From Gemmatimonadota bacterium (lineage in GTDB: Bacteria; Gemmatimonadota; Gemmatimonadetes; Gemmatimonadales; Gemmatimonadaceae), in the NCBI GenBank assembly GCA_023249375.1, contig JAHFCT010000027.1:1-44071 (forward strand): DNA of 44,071 bases, written 5' to 3'. The number at the start of each line of letters is the position of its first letter. Positions within the stretch are counted from its first letter, which is position 1. Position numbers and translations under genes: made by a program. Below are positions 34,425 to 42,121 of the stretch, piece by piece. Under the pieces are notes generated by a model. That model was not told the origin of the DNA, made no database searches, and was given only the letters and a program-made list of their open reading frames with translations.

Positions 34425-36011
34425 ATGGCTCAGCTCGATAAGCTCCTTCAGGTCATGATCCAGAAGAGCGCCGAGGCGCTCGAGATGGACGAAGACGCCG
34501 CCGCCATCCTGCGGCTCGAGGGACACGACACGCCGGTCACCAAGCCGCTGAATGGGGCGCAGGTGGTGGGCCTGCTCAAGGAGATTGCGCCGCCGCAGGC
34601 CGCGGCCAGTCTGGATCAGAAGTCGCCGGTGAAGTTCCAGTACACCAACGCCGACGGTGTCTTCCTCGTCCGGGCGATGCTGCAGGGGAACAAGTGGCAT
34701 TGCCAGCTCTCGGTGGACGACAAGGGCGAGTTCGAGCGGCGCACGGGGATGTTTCGCGCCGTCGACCTCGAATCCGGCGTCGTGTCCACCACGGCGCAGG
34801 CCGCGCCGCCCGTAGCCGACTCCGCCGCGCTCAGCGATCCGGCCAAGGCCAAGGGCGAAATGGAGCGTCTCCTTCGCCTGCTGGTGGACGTGGGCGGCTC
34901 CGACCTGCACCTGCGCGTTGGCGAGCCGCCGATCATTCGCAAGAGCGGCGAGATGACGCGCGTCGAGGGCGTGACGATGACGGGCGCCGCGCTCGACGCG
35001 ATGCTGCAGGCGATCATGCCCGACCGCAACAAGAAGGAGTTCGCCGAGCACAACGACACCGATTTCGCGTACGAAATCGAGAACGTCGCGCGCTATCGCG
35101 CCAACGCACTCAAGGACCGTAAGGGGCCGGCCGCCGTCTTCCGCATCATTCCCACCACCATCGTCACCGCCGACCAGCTCGGCGTCACCCCCGAGGTGCA
35201 GAAGCTCTGCTACCTCACCAAGGGACTGGTGCTCGTCACGGGACCCACGGGCTCCGGCAAGTCCACGACGCTCTGCGCGCTCATCGACCTCGTCAACCGA
35301 TCGCGCTCTGACCACGTCATCACCATCGAAGACCCCATCGAGTTCGTGCACGAGAACAAGAGCTGCATCATCACGCAGCGGCAGGTGGGCGTGCACACCG
35401 ATTCGTTCAAGAGCGCGCTGCGTGCCGCGCTGCGCGAGGATCCGGATATCATCCTCGTCGGCGAGCTGCGCGACCTCGAAACGGTCGCCATCGCCATCGA
35501 GACGGCCGAGACGGGGCACTTGGTCTTTGGCACGTTGCACACGACGACGGCACCCAGCACCATCGACCGCCTTATCGACCAGTTCCCGGCCGACCGTCAG
35601 GAGCAGGTGCGTACGATGCTCTCCGAGTCGCTCAAGGGCGTCGTGTCGCAGGTGCTCTGCAAGAAGATCGGCGGCGGCCGCGTGGCCGCGCGCGAGATCC
35701 TGCTCGTCACCTCCGCCGTGTCGAACCTCATTCGCGAGGGCAAGACGTTCCAGATTCCCAGCATCATGCAGACGTCCAAGCGCATCGGCATGGTCACGAT
35801 GAACGACACGCTCATCGGACTCGTCGAGCAGAAATTGGTCGAGCCGAAGGAAGCCTGGATGAAGTCGGTGGAAAAGCCCGCCTTCGTCGCCTCACTGAAG
35901 GTCAAGGGCTTCGACGTGTCGTTCGCCGAGTCGGAGATGCAAAAGGAGCAGGAGGCGGCGGCGGGCGGTGCGGGAGCTGGAAAACCCGGCCCGGGCGGGG
36001 TGCGGCGGTAG
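34425..36011 (+). CDS. PilT/PilU-type pilus retraction ATPase with a duplicated N-domain
   Basis: This is a 528-residue secretion ATPase. The canonical part covers about 146-500: PAS-like N-domain (MERLLRLLVDVGGSDLHLRVGEPP), Walker A GPTGSGKS at 273-280, the Asp box TIEDPIEF, Walker B DPDIILVGELRD at 339-350 and the His box GHLVFGTLHT at 364-373. It should power type IV pilus retraction in the cytosol. Residues about 1-115 are extra and resemble a degenerate second copy of the N-domain. The C-terminus ends in a Gly/Ala-rich tail. No pilin or other pilus gene is nearby. It ends directly against the convergent membrane-protein gene, with no gap. Confidence 0.92.
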   Translation: MAQLDKLLQVMIQKSAEALEMDEDAAAILRLEGHDTPVTKPLNGAQVVGLLKEIAPPQAAASLDQKSPVKFQYTNADGVFLVRAMLQGNKWHCQLSVDDKGEFERRTGMFRAVDLESGVVSTTAQAAPPVADSAALSDPAKAKGEMERLLRLLVDVGGSDLHLRVGEPPIIRKSGEMTRVEGVTMTGAALDAMLQAIMPDRNKKEFAEHNDTDFAYEIENVARYRANALKDRKGPAAVFRIIPTTIVTADQLGVTPEVQKLCYLTKGLVLVTGPTGSGKSTTLCALIDLVNRSRSDHVITIEDPIEFVHENKSCIITQRQVGVHTDSFKSALRAALREDPDIILVGELRDLETVAIAIETAETGHLVFGTLHTTTAPSTIDRLIDQFPADRQEQVRTMLSESLKGVVSQVLCKKIGGGRVAAREILLVTSAVSNLIREGKTFQIPSIMQTSKRIGMVTMNDTLIGLVEQKLVEPKEAWMKSVEKPAFVASLKVKGFDVSFAESEMQKEQEAAAGGAGAGKPGPGGVRR

Positions 36012-36827
36012 TTAGCTCGTCGGTCTATGCCGCTCGTCGAGCGCGCCGAGTTCGGGATGGTGCTCGGCGATGCAATTCGGGCACATGCCGTGCGAGAAGT
36101 CCGCGTCGGTGCGCTCGCGAACATAGTGGTCCAGCTTGGTCCACGCGCCGGCTTCGGTGCGCACTTGATGACAGTATGAACAGATGGGGATGATGCCTTC
36201 GAGCGAGCGGAGCGCCGCGGCGGCGCGTTCGCGCTCCTCGATGGCCGCGCGTTCACGATCGAGTGATTCCGAGAGGTCTTCTTCGAGTGATCCGCGGTTG
36301 TGCGAGACCACCGCGCCAAGCATTGCCGCAAACACGAGATTTGACGCGGCCGAGTACAAATCGGTGCCCGACGCTCGATTGTACCACTGCAGCAACGAGA
36401 GCGATCCCGCCATCATGACCGCGGCCGGCGCCGCTTGCAGGGCGAGTCGATTGGGATAGATGACGAACAGGAAGAAGGTGACCAGCACCTCGGCGCGCAC
36501 GATGAGCGTGTTATCCGGCGGGCGCGCCGCGTGCAGCGCGAGGGTGAACAGCACGAGGCCCAGTGACAGGCCCACGACCAGACGACGCACCTGCTCGTGC
36601 GTCGTCAGCGGCCGGAGCACGAGCAGTCCACCAGCCCACAACACGAGGAGTGCCGCCCGCAGCGCGTAGAGGCGCATCAGATGTGCGGCGTCCGGCGCCA
36701 GCAGCCGGTCGGTAACGGCAAATGCCACGCTCGGCAGGACGAACAGCGTGGTGCACCATCTGACAAGTCGCTTCTCGCTCTCCAGGCGGACTTGCCTGAC
36801 GCGCTCAGTATGTGGGGTCGAGTCCAT
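36012..36827 (-). CDS. Six-TM protein with C-terminal CxxC/HGMCPxC cluster, paralogue B
   Basis: This is a 271-residue protein with five or six membrane helices in about 25-178, a short helical linker rich in Glu/Arg (about 180-208) and a C-terminal motif: CSYC (C216, C219), then H246 and C249/C252 in HGMCPNC. The sequence around it (EGIIPICSYCHQVRTEAGAWTKLDHYVRER) matches a tail known from many sensor and PAS proteins, but no kinase or cyclase domain is attached here. ATG 36827 gives MDSTPHTERV, aligned with the paralogue at 37720. It is encoded in tandem with that gene and separated by 59 bp. The cluster could bind zinc or another metal; the function is unknown. Confidence 0.75.
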   Translation of the reverse strand: MDSTPHTERVRQVRLESEKRLVRWCTTLFVLPSVAFAVTDRLLAPDAAHLMRLYALRAALLVLWAGGLLVLRPLTTHEQVRRLVVGLSLGLVLFTLALHAARPPDNTLIVRAEVLVTFFLFVIYPNRLALQAAPAAVMMAGSLSLLQWYNRASGTDLYSAASNLVFAAMLGAVVSHNRGSLEEDLSESLDRERAAIEERERAAAALRSLEGIIPICSYCHQVRTEAGAWTKLDHYVRERTDADFSHGMCPNCIAEHHPELGALDERHRPTS

Positions 36828-36886
36828 GACCGTGCCAATATCCCGCTTGGTGGGGATGGCGACAAGCGGAGCGTGCCGACCGACCG

Positions 36887-37720
36887 CTACTCCGTTTGCG
36901 TCTTCGTTCGCGACGGGAGGGCGGGATAATGCTCTGCCGTGCACTTCGGGCACATGCCGTGCGAGAAATCCGCCTCGGTGCGTTCGCGGACGTAATGGTC
37001 CAGCCGCTTCCACGCCCCCGCTTCGGTGCGCACCTCGTGGCAGTACGAGCAGATCGGAATAATCCCCTCGAGCGTGCGCAGTGCCGCGGCGGATCGCTCG
37101 CGGGCCTCGATGGCCCGCTGCTCTCGCTCCAGCGAGACGTCGAGGTCGTCGTCGAGGGCGCGGCGGTTATTGGAGATCAGCATGCCGAGCACGCCGGCCA
37201 ACAGGAAGTTGGTCAGCGACGAATAGCGTTCCACTGCCGACATGTCCGTGTAGTGCCACCAGAGCATCGCGACCGTGCCCGCGGCCAAGATCAGCCACGG
37301 AATCATCTGGTGGCGCAGCGTGTTGGGATAGCCCACGAACAGGCCGAGCGATACAAGGAGCATCGTGCGCAGCGGCATGTAATTGTCCGCCGGTCGCAGC
37401 CAGGAGATGGCGATGATGAACAGCACCATGCCCACGGAGATTGCGTACGCCGTCTGGCGCACCTGCGAGCGCTCAGTCGAGCGCCGAAACGCGACGATGC
37501 CGGCCGCATACATAAAGAGCATGCCGAGACGCAGCGAATAGAGCGCCGTCAGCTTGACCGGGTCGCGCACTAGCGCCCGATCGGTGATGGCCCACATCAC
37601 GATGGGGACGGCAATCAGCGACGTCACCACGATCCCGAGCCTCCGCTCACTCTCCAGGCGCACTTGCGCCACCGGCCGGGCGTCGGGCGGTGTGGAGGCG
37701 GGCTGGGCGGCGGTCGTCAT
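36887..37720 (-). CDS. Six-TM protein with C-terminal CxxC/HGMCPxC cluster, paralogue A
   Basis: This 277-residue protein has the same architecture as its neighbour: a basic/amphipathic N-terminus, five or six membrane helices (about 30-185), a Glu/Arg helical linker (about 187-215), then C224/C227 and H254, C257, C260. About 43 of the last 52 comparable residues are identical between the two, while the membrane parts have diverged more. This points to a tandem duplication in which the cytosolic tail is conserved. It is divergent from typA with 90 bp between. A MASE-like membrane sensor role is plausible, but no output domain is present. Confidence 0.75.
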   Translation of the reverse strand: MTTAAQPASTPPDARPVAQVRLESERRLGIVVTSLIAVPIVMWAITDRALVRDPVKLTALYSLRLGMLFMYAAGIVAFRRSTERSQVRQTAYAISVGMVLFIIAISWLRPADNYMPLRTMLLVSLGLFVGYPNTLRHQMIPWLILAAGTVAMLWWHYTDMSAVERYSSLTNFLLAGVLGMLISNNRRALDDDLDVSLEREQRAIEARERSAAALRTLEGIIPICSYCHEVRTEAGAWKRLDHYVRERTEADFSHGMCPKCTAEHYPALPSRTKTQTE

Positions 37721-37810
37721 GGGGCGTACGATAAGGGACGTGGCGCGGGGTCCCCAAACTGGGGGTCCAACAGGTGAATTTACGCCCGTTCCCCGCTATC
37801 TTGAAAGGCT

Positions 37811-39646
<1,836 letters not shown>

Positions 39647-39677
39647 GCCATCCACGCAGGAAACGGAGCTCAGCACC

Positions 39678-40070
39678 ATGTCGGGCATGTTGGCGTCGTC
39701 GGCGGCGGAAGCGCCGCTCGGCACGGACCTCGAGTTCCTCGGGATGGTCGCCGCGGCGGCGCTCGAGGAAGACGATGATGTCTTTGGAGCGGAACTCGAC
39801 GACGGTGACGAGATTGAGGACGACGAAGACGATGATGACGAAGACGATGATGATGATGACGACGCGGACGACGAGGACGCGGACGGCGACGAGGACGAGA
39901 CGGTGGAGGACGACGACGGGCTTGGGCTGGATGATGACGTCGAGCTTGACGACGACCTGATCGAGGATGATGAACTGGAAGAGCTGGACGACGATCTCAT
40001 CGACCTCGACGACGAGTATGACGCGTTGGATGAGGACGACGAGCCAGGGCGCGGGGATTTTGACGGGTAA
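39678..40070 (+). CDS. Very acidic Asp/Glu-rich protein
   Basis: This is a 130-residue protein. The first 30 residues are ordinary (MSGMLASSAAEAPLGTDLEFLGM), and from about residue 32 to the end most residues are Asp or Glu, with few basic ones. I chose ATG 39678 because GGAG at 39665-39668 precedes it at a suitable spacing; the frame stays open 28 codons upstream without a site. The acidic run is coded by near-repeats of GAC/GAT/GAG, prone to slippage. Such tails occur in RNA-polymerase delta-like or nucleic-acid-mimicking proteins, but I do not recognise this one. It follows typA and precedes tRNA-Ile. Confidence 0.7.
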   Translation: MSGMLASSAAEAPLGTDLEFLGMVAAAALEEDDDVFGAELDDGDEIEDDEDDDDEDDDDDDDADDEDADGDEDETVEDDDGLGLDDDVELDDDLIEDDELEELDDDLIDLDDEYDALDEDDEPGRGDFDG

Positions 40071-40127
40071 GTTGTTCGCGGGCGAGGTTGACCCGTGCCG
40101 CCCGAATTGGCGAGATTTAGAGGTTCA

Positions 40128-40203
<76 letters not shown>

Positions 40204-40212
40204 CTGTAACGG

Positions 40213-40248
40213 AATGCCCTGCATGGCTTTGCTGCCGTGCGGGGCATT
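40213..40248 (+). terminator. Terminator-like hairpin after tRNA-Ile
   Basis: AATGCCCTGCATGG (40213-40226) can pair with CCGTGCGGGGCATT (40235-40248) using two G-T pairs, around an 8-base loop, 11 bases past the tRNA. The tail TTGCGCTTCTC is only moderately T-rich. Confidence 0.55.
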
Positions 40249-40350
40249 TGCGCTTCTCGGATCCCGTTCTGGCGGTGTCTCCCACGGTGTCAGGACGCAG
40301 CGCGTGGCAGAGCTCGGGCGCGGTGCCCGCTGCACGGCCGCAGCATTGCC

Positions 40351-40386
40351 TTGTCCAGCCACGCAGGTTGTATTACAATGTATGAC
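40351..40386 (+). promoter_or_regulatory. Promoter and possible operator of the toxin-antitoxin operon
   Basis: TTGTCC (40351-40356) and TACAAT (40374-40379) are sigma-70-like hexamers 17 bp apart. A start six to eight bases downstream would fall at 40385-40387, so the message could be leaderless from ATG 40387. TGTA-T-TACA (40369-40377) is a perfect 4-1-4 inverted repeat overlapping the -10, where an RHH antitoxin could bind for autorepression. TGTAT also recurs directly 10 bp further on (40379-40383). Confidence 0.55.
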
Positions 40387-40608
40387 ATGAAGACCGCCGT
40401 GTTGACGATTCGTCTGGATCCGACCCTCGAGCGCCAGCTGCGCAGCCTCGCCAAGCGCACCGGACGCAGTCGGAGCGACCTCGCGCGCGACGCCTTGCGC
40501 CGTCAGTTGGCCGTGACACAGTTCGACGAGATCCGTCGTCGTGTCCTGCCGCTGGCGGGAGCTCGCGGCTATCTCACCGACGAGGACGTGTTCCGCGACG
40601 TCTCGTGA
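40387..40608 (+). CDS. Ribbon-helix-helix antitoxin
   Basis: This 73-residue protein has the RHH_1/CopG pattern: a short strand (TAVLTIRLD), then helix-turn-helix (PTLERQLRSLAKRTGRSRSDLARDALRRQL). The C-terminal part (about 45-73) would wrap the toxin. I use ATG 40387 because the upstream promoter places the transcript start there; ATG 40378 would add three residues. The stop overlaps the PIN gene GTG (GTGA), the usual coupling of antitoxin before toxin. It likely binds its own promoter and neutralises the PIN RNase. Confidence 0.87.
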   Translation: MKTAVLTIRLDPTLERQLRSLAKRTGRSRSDLARDALRRQLAVTQFDEIRRRVLPLAGARGYLTDEDVFRDVS

Positions 40609-41009
40609 GAGTCGCGCTGGACACCAACGTGCTGGCGAGCGCGATCGGCACCCGAGGCCTCTGCACCGACGTGATGCGCCTGGTCCTGCTCGAACACGAA
40701 CTGGTGATCGGCGAGCGCGTGTTGGAGGAGTTGCGCCGTAACCTGTCGAAGAAGTTCCGGCTGCCCGCGGACTTGATCGACGAGACCGAGGTGCTGCTCC
40801 GGGCGCAGGCGATCGTCAGCACCACTGCCGCCGTGGTGAAAGCCACGACGCTCGATGCCGCGGACGCTCGCGTTCTCGGCGAGGCCGTTGCGGCCGAGGC
40901 GGATGTCTTCGTGACCGGCGACCTCGAACTTCAGGAACTGGGTGAACGCGCACCGCTCCCTATTCTCAGTCCGCGACAGTTCTGGGAGCTCGTCCACCGC
41001 GGACGCTGA
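40605..41009 (+). CDS. PIN-domain toxin (VapC-like RNase)
   Basis: This 134-residue protein begins VALDTNVLASAIGTRG, the usual first strand of PIN nucleases. The acidic metal-binding residues are D6, E42 (VLEELRRNL), D87 (DAADARVLGEAV) and D106 (VFVTGDLELQ), all in expected places. Such toxins cut RNA, often tRNA or rRNA, when the antitoxin is lost. GTG 40605 overlaps the antitoxin stop. Its closest type appears to be the COG2402-like putative-toxin PIN group. It sits inside the repeat-bounded segment next to tRNA-Ile, consistent with carriage on a mobile island. Confidence 0.9.
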   Translation: MRVALDTNVLASAIGTRGLCTDVMRLVLLEHELVIGERVLEELRRNLSKKFRLPADLIDETEVLLRAQAIVSTTAAVVKATTLDAADARVLGEAVAAEADVFVTGDLELQELGERAPLPILSPRQFWELVHRGR

Positions 41010-41241
41010 GCCCGGGCCGCGTCGCTGCCGCCTGCTTCCGGGCTGGAGATCGTCCGGCCGCGAGCAGCCTCGCCCAGCTGATCGGAGCGAAGGAAGTTCG
41101 CTGTCCGTGGTGTCCATTCGCTCGCGCAGGATGTTCGTGACGCCGCGCAGCCTGCACACCGTCGCGCGCGAAGCTGAGTAGAGTGTGCGTTTAGCACCTA
41201 GCAACTGGACATTCGCGCACCAATCATGCGCAGCTGCAGGG

Positions 41242-41285
41242 TCCTCATAGGCGTGAGGTCCGAGCTCAACCCTCGATGGCCCATT
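41242..41285 (+). repeat. Decayed tRNA-Ile 3' half, attachment copy 2
   Basis: These 44 bases align with 40158-40203 of tRNA-Ile: CCTCATAGGCGTGAGGTC is near-identical to the anticodon-loop region, followed by CGAG-CTCAAC-CCTCGATGG and GCCCATT. There are two single-base deletions and a few substitutions. No 5' half precedes it, so it cannot be a functional tRNA. It marks the right end of the toxin-antitoxin segment. Confidence 0.8.
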
Positions 41286-41293
41286 GGGAAAGA

Positions 41294-41331
41294 GCAAGAC
41301 CCGCAACGACTTCGGTCGTGGCGGGTCTTGC
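41294..41331. terminator. Long UUCG hairpin after attachment copy 2
   Basis: GCAAGACCCGCAACGAC (41294-41310) pairs with GTCGTGGCGGGTCTTGC (41315-41331) with one mismatch around a TTCG tetraloop closed by C-G. On the minus strand it is followed by TCTTTCCC, so it likely terminates the two-TM gene that stops at 41359. Confidence 0.75.
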
Positions 41332-41358
41332 TGGCGTCACGGCGGAGCAGCTCAGCGC

Positions 41359-41742
41359 CTAAGGAGAGTCAGGTTCGGCCATGGACACCGGTGACGCGGC
41401 CGCCACGGCGGCTACTGCGCCTGCCGCATCCAGTGCGCCCTTGTCGGGAATCGTATCGAGCGCAACCCGGGAGACTCGATAATCCTCTGCGTGCAGGCGG
41501 TTCGGATCGTGACGGGCCCAATAGCCATAGGCGACGAGCAGCCCCAACACTGGAAGTGAGCCGACGCCGAGCATCGCAAACTGCAGCAAGCCCGCCTTCA
41601 TCGGCGCCAGTCCGTACAGTGGCACGGTCACGACTCCGCAGGCCCACAACAAAGGATGGACGACGCTGCGCACCCGCACGCGCGTGAGTGCGTCGTTCGT
41701 CGGCTCGCGTACTCTCGACAGGAAGTCGCGGTCAGGGGGCAT
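41359..41742 (-). CDS. Small two-TM membrane protein of unknown function
   Basis: This is a 127-residue protein. A basic cytosolic N-terminus (MPPDRDFLSRVREPTNDAL) is followed by two hydrophobic helices at about 28-45 and 52-72. After them comes WARHDPNRLHAEDYRVSRVALD, reminiscent of the NPxxLRSExY-type tail I associate with small two-TM proteins found as cargo in accessory regions. The C-terminus is Ala-rich and acidic. ATG 41742 is chosen because the frame upstream is arginine-rich and noncoding in character. It lies between the second and third tRNA-end copies, on the opposite strand to the toxin pair. The function is unknown. Confidence 0.6.
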   Translation of the reverse strand: MPPDRDFLSRVREPTNDALTRVRVRSVVHPLLWACGVVTVPLYGLAPMKAGLLQFAMLGVGSLPVLGLLVAYGYWARHDPNRLHAEDYRVSRVALDTIPDKGALDAAGAVAAVAAASPVSMAEPDSP

Positions 41743-41914
41743 GCTTCGTACTCTAGCGTCGGCTGACTGGGACCGCCAGAAGGATCTCTGGCGTCGCCGA
41801 CGGTACGGCTGGTCTTGCGAAGCCAGTCGAGAATCCCACTGGGCAGATTTGCGACCAGTAGGTACGCCGCCGGACAGCCGCTCGGCAGCGGCCGCGAACG
41901 TCTCGCAAGACGCT

Positions 41915-41924
41915 GATGGCCCAT
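41915..41924 (+). repeat. Third copy of the tRNA-Ile terminal bases
   Basis: GATGGCCCAT is an exact 10-base match to the acceptor end of tRNA-Ile and the base after it. On its own it could be chance; its position just before a terminator, as with the other two copies, makes a relic attachment site plausible. Confidence 0.4.
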
Positions 41925-41930
41925 GAGTGT

Positions 41931-41958
41931 CCCCGCCACGGTGTCTACCGTGGCGGGG
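41931..41958 (+). terminator. Strong intrinsic terminator after the third tRNA-end copy
   Basis: CCCCGCCACGG (41931-41941) and CCGTGGCGGGG (41948-41958) are exact complements around TGTCTA, followed by ATTCTTCATC. With no gene upstream on the plus strand that needs it, it may be the original terminator of tRNA-Ile displaced by insertions. Confidence 0.75.
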
Positions 41959-42121
41959 ATTCTTCATCTGCGACGCGCCACGCCCGTCCGTTCGATTCGC
42001 GCCACACACCGCGCCCTTGCCGCCGCTCCCAGTCCGCCGGATGATTATCGGCTAGACCGTTTACCACGTCTCCCTCGCGGCGCAGCGGCCTGCGCTGCCG
42101 TGCGTTCGTCGTGGAGGAATC

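Larger units (their letters stand above)
40204..41285. mobile_element. Small integrase-less island at the tRNA-Ile 3' end
   Basis: About 1.08 kb is bounded by tRNA-Ile and a decayed direct copy of its 3' half (41242-41285). It contains a terminator hairpin, an RHH antitoxin and a PIN toxin, then about 230 bp with no recognisable gene. No integrase, transposase or tail genes are present. The copies differ by four substitutions and two single-base deletions in about 45 bases, suggesting an old insertion. The interpretation as a remnant island is inference from the repeat and content. Confidence 0.55.
41010..41358. other. Gene-free stretch with the tRNA-Ile fragment and a hairpin
   Basis: This 349-bp stretch has no convincing coding region in either strand. 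Short frames here lack ribosome-binding sites and show no recognisable motif. It holds the decayed tRNA-Ile 3' copy (41242-41285) and a long hairpin (41294-41331). The first 230 bp may be the relic of a gene, but I see nothing to identify it. Confidence 0.6.
41743..42121. other. Gene-free stretch with a third tRNA-end copy and a terminator
   Basis: This 379-bp stretch has no supported coding region. It contains GATGGCCCAT (41915-41924), identical to the last bases of tRNA-Ile plus one T, and a strong terminator (41931-41958). The rest, up to the Shine-Dalgarno sequence of the next gene (GGAGG at 42113-42117), shows no clear promoter. Confidence 0.6.

Noticed and set aside
41242-41285. A second functional tRNA-Ile gene
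   Set aside because: Only the 3' half is present, with deletions in the T-arm and no acceptor 5' strand or D-arm.
41226-41687. A plus-strand frame covering the tRNA fragment and hairpin
   Set aside because: It runs through the decayed tRNA copy and the hairpin, has no Shine-Dalgarno sequence and no recognisable motif, and is antisense to the two-TM gene.
42017-42048. A promoter for the MacB-like fusion gene (TTGCCG with GATTAT)
   Set aside because: The spacing is 20 bp and both hexamers match weakly.
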